Shown here: piece by piece, positions 23,646 to 35,380 of the stretch
Numbering within the stretch: the stretch's first letter is position 1
How the letters are laid out: the number at the start of each line of letters is the position of its first letter
Assembly: GCA_001972305.1 (NCBI GenBank)
Contig: BDDD01005078.1
Location: forward strand, 1 to 64,000
Source of the DNA: Cephalotus follicularis
Lineage: Eukaryota > Streptophyta > Magnoliopsida > Oxalidales > Cephalotaceae
Length of the DNA: 64,000 bases
Direction of reading: 5' to 3'
Position numbers and translations under genes: made by a program
The notes under the pieces: generated by a model
Seen by the model: only the letters and a program-made list of their open reading frames with translations
Databases searched by the model: none
Told to the model about the DNA's origin: nothing

Positions 23646-26237
23646 TGTTGGAAGCACATTAAGGATTTTGATGTTTTTAGGTCATAGGTGCATATAAGGG
23701 CTAATTTTAATTTTTCACATTTTAAAGTTCCCAAGCAATGGAACTACCAAAACATCTATGTCCATAATCCATCACAACATGACTAGGAACCAAACACACA
23801 AATATTTCCATGTATTGCCACGGGTCAAGCATGCATATTCAACCGAAATTCAAGCTAGGGTTTGACTTGCAAACCCTTGCTAAACCGTGACTTCCAAGGC
23901 AAGGAAGCATAAGGATTCGACCAAGATGTCTCCTAGACAATAACACATACAATGCTAGGGTTTCCACCAAGGAACCCTAGCTTGGACGGAACACAAAGAT
24001 GAGGAACAAAAGAAAGGATGAAGAAAGAAAACTTCATTACCACCAATGAAGACTCCTTCCTTGAAGTGCTCCCTCTACACTTTAGCTCCTCCCTTGTTCT
24101 CCAAGCTCCACCACAAGCCCTCCAAGTCACGGGTTTGATGAGGCTAAAGGGATGATATCACAAACACTCAAAAATAATAGAACCTACTTCACATACTATG
24201 TAAGGTTCAACGAGGATTATGATGATCTCTTTGGAACCTAAGTTGTGTGAAGGGTTCTATTTCCAAAACTAATGATCAAGATATGTAGAAGTGTGTTACT
24301 AGGAATAACACACCTCCACCTATAATGATCTATGGTAGGATGGTGAGGAGATGAGTGTATATTCTTCTTCTTAGAAGCTCTCAGCTTCCTCTAATGGCTT
24401 CCTAGCTCAAGGTAGAAGAAGAAGTTAGAAGTGAAAAAGAGAGCTACTGGTCTTCAAAGAAAAGAGAGAGTGTGCCTTGTGATTCAAATTGCAAGAGTGA
24501 GACCCTTTGTCTCATTCACTCTCTTTTCTTCTAAGGAGTCGGCCATGCACTAATGAGAGGAATGGGAGGCCATTCATTTGACTTACATAAGGTAAGCATG
24601 CCCATACCTTTCTTGCACAAGGCCATACCTCTCACATGTGATTGAGTGTCCTACACTTAAGTCACACATGCCACTACAAGACAAAGTTGTGGCAGCTAAG
24701 GAAGGGCGAGAAGAGGGCAGGCCATGCATGCTTCCCAAGCACACAATTTTGGCCCAAAATGTGCTTCACGCACATTCACATGGGTTGGGCCAAATGTGTC
24801 CTACACCTTGAAGCCCAATTATCTCTTTTCAAGTCCATATAACTTGAATTTTAAATCCTCACTTGAGGACACATAAGGGGGCGGCAATTAAGGGGAAAAT
24901 GGGCCGAATGTGTTGTGACCAACACAACCCTAATTTGGCCATGGCATGCACATACCAATGTGCATGCCTTGCCGCCCCTATCTCTCTTCTAATCACTCCA
25001 TATGATTACTTGTAATACACTCAACCTTTGACTAGAGTAAATTGATTATGGTGTAACTAAACCATAGCTAATCAAAATACTTAAGCAAAGTAACATTCAT
25101 GCTATCCTTCCATCAAATGACATATGTCGTGCATAGGTCAACAAGTCCAATGACCAAATGGGACCCTAAAATTCGGTTTGGAATCCAGTACGAATGATAA
25201 ATTTTCTGAAACATCCCAAAAATCCGGTACGACCACCCCACTATAACCTTTCGGATCTGTGGAATCAATTCCTAATTAATTTCCACGTTAATCAAATGAT
25301 AACCGGTTAAACCAATACTTTCTACTGTCGTCAACATTTGTGCAATGTTTCCCTCGTCATGTTTGGCTCCGATCGCAGTCTAGGGTATGGAATAAGTGTC
25401 ATCTTATATGAAATTCGTGATGACTATAAATCTTGTTACAAATTGCGACTATCGGTGGACCTCCCCGGAAACCTTGTTTCCAGTCCACCAGCACCTGGCC
25501 AGGTTCTGCAATGGACACAGATAGTATAGAGCAGGTCACCCTACCTATGGGTGTGACAATCCCTTGTTGCGCCCTTGCTCACACTTGCACGTAGATCTTC
25601 CAAGACCTAAAGACAACCCGTTTGTCAGTTCTAGGAGCTAGGTAAGGCAGAATCAAAGTCAGGTAGTCACTACGCAATGTCAAGCAACCGCTTAGGTCTA
25701 AGGAACAACGTAGGTCATATATGGCCTACTAGTCACCTTGTAACTATGCACTACCGACATAGATAGGAATCCTATTGACATAGGTAGTTCTATCCAACTA
25801 TGTTTTCTATGGTGGGTCAGTTCAGTGAACATACTATTAGTATGCACCCCGTAAATACCCCTAGCCTCTAGCCAGATGGTAATGAGATGCTCCATCCTCC
25901 ACTGTTGGGATGCAAGGCTAATCACGGCAAGTCTATCTAGTTCTACTTTTCCCCTATGACAATGAACCTACGACTTGGAACATTTGTCACAGGGAGTAAG
26001 GTAATCATTCTCATAACACCTAAGCATGACATCCAACCCTTTTATGTGATGGGAGTCACGTGTGCTTTCAGTTTAACTTTAAACTGAGAATAAAACAACA
26101 TAGGTTGGGATATCACACATATCATGCCATAATTAATTCGAATATGCACAAAGTAACATAAAATGAATATAAGATTGTATATATAAGGTGAATTTACATT
26201 TACATACAACCACCTCATGGCTTGCATGGTTACCCTA
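23646..26237 (-). repeat. CO2 5' LTR (minus strand)
   Basis: The left end TGTTGGAAGC is the complement of the LTR terminus, directly beside the degenerate primer-binding site. The body aligns in reverse with the CO1 LTR. For example, the complement of 25440-25500 matches the GGAAACGGAGTTTC block near 1377, and the complement of 25850-26050 matches 880-1060. The right end is missing its last few bases because the plus-strand LTR begins at 26238. About 2.6 kb, close to the CO1 LTR length. Confidence 0.82.
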
Positions 26238-29200
26238 TGTTAGATTAGGGTGTCCCTGCAAGCCACAAGGAGGCTGCAGACATATGTACTTTACATATGA
26301 CACACTCTCGAATCGTACATTCTTAGTTCCATTCGTGTTCTATTGTGCATATTAAGTAAATATTGGCATCTTGCTATATGTAGAATCCCAAACCGTCATT
26401 ACGGATCAGTTGATCACCATGTCAACTGAATACACATATAGCGCTATGCCCGTAAAGGGTTGGATCTCGTACCTGGGAGGTTATGAGAATGAGATCCGTA
26501 CTCCCTTGTGACAAAAGTTCAAAGTCATAGGTTCAATTTCTTAGGGAAATTGATGAACCGCAAAAACTTGTCATATTATGCTTTCCCTATTGAGTATAGG
26601 GGATTATCATCTCATTGCAATTTGGGTTTACCCTAAAGCTGACGCGGGTGCGTGCAGAGGCATGACACTGAACCGACCCAACATAGGTTATCTATTTGGA
26701 GAGTCAACACCTCTGTCAATAGAGTTCCTATTGTCTCGGTAGTGTTTAGTCAAAGAGGACTAGTAGATCATACGTGATTTATGTTGTGTTCTTAGACCTA
26801 AGCGGCTGGCATGCATTGTGCAGTAACCACTTGGCTTTTATTTTTCCCTTCCCCAGCACTAGCCACGTGATGAAAAAAAGGTTGTCTTTGGGCCATGTGG
26901 AAGCTGCATTGAGATGTATGGGTGAGTGCACAAGGCGGGATCGTCACACCCGTGTTGAGGGTTATAGGCTCTATAACATCGGTGACCATTGATGACTTAA
27001 AGTTCCGGTCGGACAATGGGAGATTGGGAATGAGAGGTTTCCTCGGATATATCTCATAGTCTCAATGCATTCATGGAATTATAGTTATCGCAGTTTTACC
27101 TAGGGGTGACATTAATCCAAACCCTAGTCCACGGTCAGAGCTGAGATGATGAAGGATACGCGGCACATAAACCGATGACAGTGATAAAGCACTGGTGAAT
27201 CGGCTAACATATGATAGACGTGGTACCTTGTGGTCCACGGATCTAGGGGTGATTTAAGATCACACCGGGGCTATTTAGATGGTCGAAAGACTATCGGGAT
27301 GGTCGTACTAGGATGTTGGGATGCTATGAGAAATATATCATTGTACCAAAAATCCAACCAGGCTTTCGGGTCCCGCTTGATTTTGGAACGGATTGACTTG
27401 TGAGAGACATGTCATTTAGTGAGAGGTTTGCATCTAAGAGAGATGTTACTTTGCTAAAGAATATTTCATTTGCTTGACATGTGTCTCTTCTTATGAAGTG
27501 AATGTGAGCATCGCCATAATGAAATATTCTCGGTGAAGGGTTTATTGTGAACTGATAAGTGCAGTTGGCATTTATCGGTGTGGAGAGTGCTTAGGGCTTT
27601 GGAGCATTATTGGCTTGGGTATTGTAAACCTACTTTGGGACAAACCTATGCCTCAAAAGGGCTAAGGAATTGGCCGGCCCAAATGTGAATTGTAAATACA
27701 TTATGCTCCAAGACTTGATTTTGTTGATCATGATGTTGCATAGTTGACAAAGTCTTGGTCCTTGGTCAACAATGTCATGCTTTGCATGACTTAACTTTGG
27801 CCCATATTTTGGTGAGTTTTTGTCCAGCGCTTTAGTGACAATAATAAGGAGAATTAATGTATTTAAGGTGACTCACACATGAGACAAAATAAGCTTAAGA
27901 TATTTGTGTTAAATATCTTACATGACACACTAACTTGTCTCACTTTTCTCATTCTCCTTCTCACCCATCACTCTCCTTCTTTCTTCTTCTCCATCGTCTC
28001 CTTCATCCTCCATTAATGTAACACCCCCGAGCTGTGGGAGTCACCACATGTGCAAAATACAGAATCTTAACATAACTTAACATACTAGAAAAGTTCATCT
28101 TTATTAAAATACGTGGTGGTCTAAAGCATATCCAATAACATACCGAAACTGATCATAAACTGAAACTTATTCATAATCCAAAAGTCATAAAATAAAATTA
28201 ACATATTGTTTATTAAACGGGTCCTACTACGACCACATAAACATAAAGGGATCAGCTCCTAGACGATCCTCAGACATATGGGAGTCACTCTCATCACACA
28301 TTGCCCCTTTGCTCCTGATAACCTGCCGCATGGAAACAAAAACGCGGTTGAGCAAACCTCAGTACGGATATAGAATATAAAACAGTAAACGATATTTTAA
28401 AGCAAGAAGATTTCAAAAGTACTTTAAAGCAGAAATCTTAAGCAATAAAATAATGTAAAACATACTTTGTAAATACCCTCGGCAAAACATATAAAACAAG
28501 TTCATAACTTGAAACCATAAAGTATACCTTTCCAAAACATAGGATCCATAACTGAGTACCAAAACCCATAACATATCAAAATCACATAATAGCAAGGGGT
28601 TCGCGACACCCACATTGCCAAATGGAATTGCAGTGTACGTCACTACACATACAATTCCCATATCCCAAAACATATAACTAGGATCGATCCATACGCCTCT
28701 ATCCCAAATCCTATCAAAGGATATCCCAGAGAGATGCCGTAAACAAATCACACCATTACGGAAAGTGTCATGCCCCCGTGCCAGGCTCACAGCATGCCTA
28801 TGGTACCCCCATAGGTGGTTATAAAAGCTCAGTATTTCATCATTTCAAAAACTATGATTTCATCAAATCATTTTAAAATACGTAGAATCCGTCATGGTTT
28901 TGGAAAATACGTACAGGTAAGCAGGGTATTACAATTAATGGTGACATGAAAACCTTCATGGTTTTGGAAAGAAGATCACAATTAAATCACCTCTCACCCT
29001 CCAAACTTCATAATAGGTGGAGATAACTAGAATCCGTCATTCTATCTTTACTTCTGTGAAGATTAGTTAAGGTGACAAAACTCCAACCATCAAGGCAATC
29101 AAAGTGGCTTCCTAAATGTTGTAGATGCATGTTAGGGGAGCAAAATATGTGAAGGTGGATGCTTTGATTCCATGTTTGAAGGAGCACACAAATTTGGGAA

Positions 29201-29821
29201 GTGGGCAAAGAATTAGGTAATAGAATTCTATCTTTTCCCTTGTATTTGTGTGATGATTGTGTACTTGTTATGTGTTGGGTTGGGTTGAGGGCTGGGATTT
29301 CTGTCCTAGCCCTGCTCTTTTCATGCGGGTTTTGTGTACATTCCAAACCCTAAGGGTTTGTGAATGGTGGTCTTGACTTTGGTGGATTGGTGATAGGGTT
29401 TGTGTGTGCATTCCCTAAACCAATTTGTTGAATGGTGTTTGATTTTTGGGTGGGTGCATTTTGGATTTTTAGGGTAGGGTATGGAACCCTTCCCAATCCC
29501 AATTTCTCCCATTTTGTGCCCTAGACAACCCTTAGGGTTTATCTAGGTTGGGGTTTAGGGTTTGGAGCAAAAGTGCTAGGGTTGGTGTGTTACTCTAGTG
29601 CTGAAAATTGGAGTGATCAATTTTCAGGTACACTATTCCCAGCTCCAATATGTCAACCCTACATGCTTGAAATTGTTGTGCAGGTTTGATTGATACCCTA
29701 ATTAAAGATCCTAGGACCTATTGGAACAATGTTGGACCTTTGCATTTAGGGTATCCCATTTAAAGGATTGAATTTTTTTTTAAAATGTATTCCGCAACCC
29801 TAATGTCCAAATCCGTTCCAA
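26238..29821 (+). mobile_element. Copia solo LTR CO3, head to head with the CO2 LTR
   Basis: Starts TGTTAGATTAGGG and follows the CO1 LTR through its upstream part (26238-27420: blocks for GGTTGGATCTC, CCCCAGCACTAGCCACGTG, CCTAGGGGTGACATTA). It ends about 29821 in ATCCGTTCCAA. The possible duplication is CCCTA (26233-26237) and CCCTG (29822-29826), one mismatch, so the right end is less certain. It contains the family-D copy at 28017-28933. No primer-binding site or internal domains follow, so it is read as a solo LTR. Confidence 0.65.
28017..28933 (-). mobile_element. Family-D short solo LTR
   Basis: Begins TGTAACACCCCCGAGC and ends GGGTATTACA, flanked by a perfect ATTAA duplication (28012-28016 and 28934-28938). 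Its complement starts TGTAATACCC like 16072-18732 and shares that copy's 3' region, including the CATGCGGCAG|GTTATCAGG block (here about 28312-28335 in reverse). At 917 bases it is about a third the length of the other copy, so most of the interior is missing. Confidence 0.88.
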
Positions 29822-29836
29822 CCCTGGTTATGCCTT

Positions 29837-30306
29837 TGTAACACTCTATACCTAACACTTTCCTAGTCCCGCATATAGTGATAGCTGGGTTTCTTCCCTA
29901 GTTTTAAATATAGTAATGCATGAGAAAAAAGTAGTAGTGTTTAGTTAAGCTTTGTGACTAAGCTAGACCTGTTTTCCATCTTCGAGAGGTTACATGTCCT
30001 CGTCCTAGAGCTATGTGTCACCTTTGGGGGGCCCGAGACATCATAGCTACTATCAATTGAACGATAGATGACTGTGTCTAATCCTAGAGCTATGGGCCAC
30101 CTACGGGGGGATTTAGACTCGTATAACCTTAGAGTTGTGTGCCACTTTCGGGAGGGTTATACATAAAACCAGTGAAGCCATGTAACTAACCTTAGAGTTG
30201 TGTGCCACCTTCGAGTGGTTAGAGATCTCGTCCTAGAGCTGTCTACCACCTTGGGGGACTTGAGACTTACATGAGCTATATAATTGATTTATTGATTGAT
30301 GTTATT
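29837..30306. mobile_element. Family-E repeat, left segment
   Basis: Possible start TGTAACACTCTATACC at 29837. It contains a degenerate minisatellite (listed next) and is interrupted at 30306 by the Sirevirus. Sequence resumes at 59485 with the same style of repeat unit. No coding sequence. The family resembles the other TGTAACAC-type LTRs in style, but its far end is not defined here. Confidence 0.5.
29976..30275. repeat. Minisatellite, CCTAGAGCTGTGTGCCACC type
   Basis: Five or six imperfect units of about 45-75 bases with the core CTTAGAGTTGTGTGCCACC(T)TTCGGG. A further unit lies beyond the Sirevirus at 59598-59630 (CCTTGAGCTGAGTGCCACC), confirming that the two flanks were once continuous. 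Confidence 0.75.
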
Positions 30307-30429
30307 TGTTGACATTTACATGTTACAATCCTTATTAGGATGATTACAAAATACCTAATGTGTTTGTTTGACATGAAGAAATCTTTAACCAAGTTAACTT
30401 GCATTGTAAGAAAGCTCAAACTTGCATAT

Positions 30430-30605
30430 CATAACTATTGGCGTCAACGACTATAATATATGCGTCAACGTGATGGGAAAAAGTACATGTTCTGGGCTTG
30501 AAAGGATGATTCTCGACAACGACATTCATTATCCGCGTCAACGTACTAGGAAACTTATGATTTACGTCAACGCCTTGAGGAAGACGTCAACGTCAAAAGG
30601 TGATG
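30430..30605 (+). promoter_or_regulatory. GTCAACG motif cluster in Sirevirus LTR, first part
   Basis: Six or so copies of (A/G)CGTCAACG or close variants (for example 30440, 30468, 30535, 30564, 30585). The complement CGTTGACG contains the TTGAC core that WRKY factors bind in plants (established family knowledge). Use here as an enhancer is inference. The cluster continues at 34117-34410 after the inserted family-B copy. Confidence 0.6.
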
Positions 30606-30606
30606 C

Positions 30607-33600
30607 TGTCACGCCCTAAACCGCGAGAGTAAACCCCCACGATCCGATGCGTGATATATACCATCCGTTCAGTCATTTCATATCATATCCATACCCAATA
30701 AGTGCTATAAATATATAAAGCTTTAAATCAAAGTCAAACAACATCAGCGGAATAATCAACTCAAATAAAAACTAACTCTTAAAATCTCCCGAAATTTCGG
30801 CATGAAGTATTCGTTTATCGGACTAAATCCCCTGTAAAGAAAACACATTTTTATATATTCACACTCCCGAAGGAGGAATCAATAGTTTATATACATATAT
30901 GGGCTCAGCCCTCAGAACCACAACTAAACAAGTATCACATCATTCTAATGACTCAAATGATGGGTCTGTCCCTGTTTAATACATCAACACACATATCATA
31001 AGCACTGCCACATGTCGACAGGTCGATATCTGAATAAAACATATCTCTATAATGTCTTTTGAGTGTCTCTTATACATATCAAGGTATATAAACCCATACA
31101 GTTCATTTATAACTCAAGGCTCTTTTTACAACTCATATAAACAAACCCATATCCATTACCATAAGTAAGATCATATACAATATGGAAAATCAAAATATGT
31201 TACAGAGAACCCATCCATCTTAGCCCGTCTCATTTAATACAATTCATATAAGTAATCCATAACATGATCATAATGAAACCATATACAATAACAACACAAT
31301 CCCAACACCACTACTATCCAAGATCCAGCTTAAGTATCCATCCATCTCGATCCCTTTCACTGTGAACCATCACCTGGGCCTGACCCATCCCATTTACAAT
31401 GAAATGAAATGGGTCAGCGACACATGGTCGTGTAGGGTATACTATGTGCTATGTATGCAACAGTTATAATTGTATGCAATGTATGCATCAGTACAGTAGT
31501 GTGACAGTGTAACAGTATGCCGTGTAACAGTACAGTGCACAGTGAATAGTAACGATATACAATAACAGTGGCAGTGGCAGTAACAGTGCAGCATATCAGT
31601 GTGCGGTTGTGGACAGCTTCGATATACCAACTGTCCCTAAGCGGGGTATATCTAGCTAGTCCTAATCACTTCCAAGGCCATAGGCCTGCAGACACTCAGT
31701 AAACAGTCAGTAACAGTACATGGGAACAAACAGTTATAGGGTCAAGTACTTCTCTGTCACTACGGCCTGAGATAGTACCCCCATCAACTATACACAACCC
31801 TCCTGTGTTATAGTCGTATGGAGCATAGGATAACACTGGCCACGAAAACAGTACAGTAGTGCTAGACCCGAAGCGTACCAGCCAGTAACGGTAACAGTAG
31901 TGCTAGACCTGAAGGGTACTAGCCAGTAACAGTAACAGTGGAGCTCTTAGTAACAGTAACAGTATCAGTAACAGTAACTGTATCCATCCCTCAGGCGGTG
32001 ACTCCCATAGGTCACAAAAAAAGGAGGATTGGCAGTGATGTGTGGCCAAACACCCATAATACTTCATGACGGAGATGAAGATTATGAATGGGTTATCCCG
32101 TACAGTCTAAAAAAATAGCAATCATAACAGTAATTATACAATAGTCGCACCCAGTAACAGTAAACAGTAAATAGTAAACAGTAAACAGTAGAAATGATAG
32201 GGACCTAAAGGATCAATGTAAGATCCACATCTGTTAAAACAGTTATAAAACAGTTTTCAGTACAGTTTCAGTAACAGTTTAGTAACAGTAACAGTTTCAG
32301 TAACAGTAGCAGTTTGTTGGTCTCTATCGAGTTTGTAAAACAATGGAGAGGAATTCCAATAAGATCATCTGCGTCCACAGGTCCCAAAGGAGCTATCCTA
32401 ACCATTCTTGAAAATCGTTTGTATAAAACTCTTTTGCTACACTTTCTTCAAGAATAACTTTGAAAACTTGAGTCAAAGCTTTAACAGTGTTAAAAGATGA
32501 TACACATAGAATACAAGGCCTTAGGGAGGCTTCCTATGGAATCAATTTAAAGAAGAAACAGTTTGAAATTGAAAACGGTGAGAAACAGTGACATTTCGCA
32601 AAATAAGGCACTAAGCGTCGACTAGTTTAGTTGAAAAGTGTAAAGTGTCGACTATTCAGTTTAAAACACAAAAGAATCGACGGTTTTAGAAAGCATAAAT
32701 ATGAAACATTGACTACTCAGTTTAAAGGCATGAAAGCGTCGACGGGTCAGTTTTGAAAGCAGTAAAATGTTGACGGTTTCATCAGAAAGAACAGTTCGCA
32801 AATCAATGGAACTAAGTCCAAAATCCATGAAATCAGGTTCAATCTCAATGAAAACTATTTATAGATCCACACCCAGATCCCAGTCGGTGTGATAACCAGT
32901 GAAAAATAGTAGTTTCAATAACAGTATAACAATAGTCAATCAACACGCAGTCACAGTAACACAGTAACAATTCACACAATTTATCGAAATGCATGAATGC
33001 AGTGCAAATAGTATAACCTACATGTTAGAGATTGAGCTAGCGAACCTCCTATCCTCGGCCAATCTCTTCACACTGCATACACAACACATTTCCGTTACAC
33101 TTTACACATCGGAATCACAATATTGTCGCCATCGGAGCTTCGGCCAATTTCCGACCCACTCGCTCAGCTTCGACGACACCCATGAACAGGTTCCACATTG
33201 GATGATCTATTCAATACTGTCGGTGTCTTGCCGTGACTCACCACGAATCGCACAGTCACAACCGACAGTGAGCCCAACTCACTGAGTCGACGTGCCGAAC
33301 TTCCATAACTCCGGCCACTTCACAAACAAGTGTCCACGAGGCCCGCTCGTCATGTCTCTGCCCGAGACTCGGTGAGAATTGGCGCTGATGCGCCTTGCCG
33401 GAGCTCCGACCAGTTCGCCTAGCTCTGGTCACGCCATAACTGGCCTTAAAATCCTTCGGTCAACCCACTGGTGGCTGTAACTCGCCGTGACTCGGCGCCA
33501 AACACCGTGTCAAAGGCACCAGCGAGATGGACGTGTCGTGTTGACTCATTTGGCACAAAACAGATGATTCATGCAGGAAAAATGCTCATACCATCATCAC

Positions 33601-34105
33601 CATGGGTAGAGCTAGTCTCCTAGGCACGGACCGGATCCAACCACGGCGACAGTAGCGGCAACAACGGGGTCTATGGTGACCATCGGGCAAAAGAGAAAAG
33701 AAGAAAAGAGGGGGGAGAAGGAAGAGGGAAAAGGGCTTACCGTTGGAAATGAAGACTCAGCCCGGCGAGCTCTCCTTTCCCGGCGTCGCGTCACGCCGAC
33801 GTCTCCTTCTCTTCCTCTTCTCTCCCGCTCGCGCTCTGCCTTCCCTCTTTCTCCATTCTCACGAGCCTGACGGGTTTTAAGGAGAAATGTCACCTTTGTC
33901 TTTTACTAGTCAATTATTAGTTGTTAGGTCCCACATGCCACAATGTGTCTTTTACTCCCTCACTTATTTAATGATGCTCGGTCACGATAATTCATAAAAG
34001 AATCATACCATACATTACAATACAATTCAATAATATAATATGTGCAAAACACCACTTCACAATATCATTTATCATAAACAATTACAATTTATTCCGGGAC
34101 TTGCA
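30607..34105 (-). mobile_element. Family-B LTR copy inside the Sirevirus 5' LTR
   Basis: Starts TGTCACGCCC at 30607. The interrupted LTR resumes with GAAGATTTGAACG at about 34107, compared with the intact 3' LTR at 58495. The exact right end and duplication are unclear: only ATG is shared on both sides. Conserved splice-like sites in the minus sense: ACG|GTAAGC at 33740 and TCTTTACAG at 30832. AACAGT-rich tracts at 31480-32330, GTCGAC motifs at 32600-32770, GAGTC/GACTC-rich GC sequence at 33120-33520. No coding domains. Confidence 0.78.
31480..32330. repeat. AACAGT-type simple repeat tracts
   Basis: Dozens of CAGTAACAGT/TAACAGTA units, interspersed with a 40-base unit GTGCTAGACC(C/T)GAAG(C/G)GTAC(C/T)AGCCAGTAAC present twice (31858 and 31904). 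The complementary motif ACTGTTACTG recurs in the other B copy at 52140-52960 and 53450-53530. TAACAG fits the core site of plant MYB factors (YAACNG), so a regulatory reading is possible but not shown. Confidence 0.75.
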
Positions 34106-34116
34106 TGAAGATTTGA

Positions 34117-34410
34117 ACGTCAACGCAGAAAACAAGTGGAGTCAATATCTTGTCTATAGATGTCAACGTCATATCAAGACGTCAACGCAAATGGTGCACA
34201 TTTGGGACAGTGAGTTTGGACGTTAACGTGAAGATATTATGGAGGCAACTCAAATGATATTAGCGTCAACGCTATGGATGTGCGTCAACGTGAATAGAGC
34301 TGAAGCTGAAGAAAAACTTGGAGTGTCAACGCAAAGATACACAGGAGTTAACACATAAGGGGATAAACGTCAACACCATTCGTACACGTTAACGCCAATG
34401 ACAGCTAAAC
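34117..34410 (+). promoter_or_regulatory. GTCAACG motif cluster in Sirevirus LTR, second part
   Basis: About ten copies of CGTCAACG or variants with one change (GTTAACG, GTCAACA), ending about 110 bases before the TATA box. Aligned positions in the 3' LTR are 58500-58795. Confidence 0.65.
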
Positions 34411-34522
34411 ACATAATCTTCAAATTTTGAAGGTGCTGAAATGATGATCCTTTCCCTGAATAGCTCCAACGGCTCTCTGACGAGTCCCTGAATTCTAGCA
34501 ATGGCTATATTCATCTGAAGGC

Positions 34523-34530
34523 TATAAATA
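34523..34530 (+). promoter_or_regulatory. Sirevirus LTR TATA box
   Basis: TATAAATA in the context GGCTATAAATAG, conserved in the 3' LTR at 58912-58919. Transcription would be expected to start about 30 bases downstream. Confidence 0.75.
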
Positions 34531-35095
34531 GAGGCTCAATCCAGGAAGAAATCATCAAGCGAGAAAGAGCAAGCCTAACTACAAAGAAAAGCATTCTAGT
34601 CTTCATTTTTTTCTAGAGTTCTTGTTCTATCTTCAAGTCTTTCTTTTTTATCCTTATAATTGTTATATATCAACCTTTGTAGAGGTTACAAATATACAAC
34701 AAACACTTCAAATACTTTTTGTATACCCAAAGTCGTTAGAATCTTACTCAAAAGTTAGGATTTAGCTTCAAAAATCCGAGTTAGAATTTAGCTCGTAAAA
34801 ATTCAAGTTTGGATTCGGCTTGTAAAAATCCAGAGAAACTGTTTGTAATCGAGGGATTATATTCTAGTAGAACCTCAAGTGCGGCTTGGGAGAGTGGACT
34901 TAGGCACAGTTTGTCGAACCTCTATAAAATAGCTTGCATCTCTCTTCTCTTACTCTTTACTTTATTAGTAAATTATTTTATTGTCCTGTGTGATTTGTTT
35001 AATATTATCATTCTTGTTTTTAATCCTAAAAATGGTGGTTATTTTCCGCATAACTAATTCACCCCCCCTCTTGGTTGCTTTTTGTGGACCAACAC

Positions 35096-35110
35096 TTGGT
35101 TTCAGAGCGG
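35096..35110 (+). other. Sirevirus primer-binding site
   Basis: TTGGTTTCAGAGCGG, one base after the LTR end. It matches the tRNA-iMet site TGGTATCAGAGC with one substitution. Confidence 0.8.
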
Positions 35111-35148
35111 TTCTAATTGTTAATCTTAATTGAAATTAGTTTGATCCT

Positions 35149-35380
35149 ATGACAACATTCTTTAATGATAATGTAAGTCAATCTATCAACAAGCCTCCTA
35201 AATTTTATGGAAACAATTGTAGTTATTGGAAAACTCGTATGACCATTTTCATTCAATATTTGGATTATCAACTATGGAACATAATTACAAATGGTCCTGA
35301 AATTCCTACTAAACTAGTTGTATTCAGAAAATGAATAATGAGTTTAATGATCATGACTATAAATTGCTTCAATTGAATAC
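35149..35380 (+). pseudogene. gag: Sirevirus Gag, N-terminal piece
   Basis: The ATG at 35149 opens a frame beginning MTTFFNDNVS, followed by KPPKFYGNNCSYWKTRM, the typical Sirevirus/copia Gag start. A frameshift near 35325 moves the reading to another frame (NEFNDHDYKLLQLNT), which is cut at 35380 by the Tat element. It continues at 54359 with FCALSPSEFN. Comparison with Gag relatives suggests only about 15-20 bases of the gene are missing between the two pieces. Confidence 0.88.

Larger units (their letters stand above)
11254..26237 (-). mobile_element. Ty1/copia element CO2, minus strand, heavily interrupted
   Basis: Reading leftward from 26237: a 5' LTR (23646-26237), a degenerate primer-binding site, a long leader, the gag start at 18991, the rest of gag and protease (14998-16071), integrase and the RT N-terminus (11254-12492). 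The order matches one copia element of the same family as CO1. Removing the insertions at 12493-14997, 16072-18732 and 20721-23343 rejoins the coding pieces in register or nearly so. The RT C-terminus, RNase H and 3' LTR would lie left of the window, beyond the family-B insertion. Confidence 0.85.
30307..35094 (+). repeat. Sirevirus 5' LTR (with a family-B insertion)
   Basis: Made of 30307-30606 and 34106-35094, about 1289 bases, against 1287 for the 3' LTR. Sequence is clearly but not perfectly matched to the 3' copy: about a dozen differences over the first 160 or so aligned bases after 30420. TATA box GGCTATAAATAG at about 34521-34532. The ACGTCAACG motif cluster upstream of the TATA box is listed separately. 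A CACCCCCCCTCTTGG stretch lies near the 3' end, as in the other LTR. Confidence 0.92.

Noticed and set aside
33612-33893. Open frames in the GC-rich part of family B (33612-33893, 33673-33870, 32989-33285)
   Set aside because: Arg/Glu-rich low-complexity frames in a purine-rich LTR leader, not conserved in the other B copy.
30607-34105. Family B as a Mutator or other DNA transposon because copies occur in both orientations
   Set aside because: Ends are TG...CA, one copy has a near-perfect 5-bp duplication (12493-14997), and there are no long terminal inverted repeats; the missing clean duplication at this copy stays unexplained.
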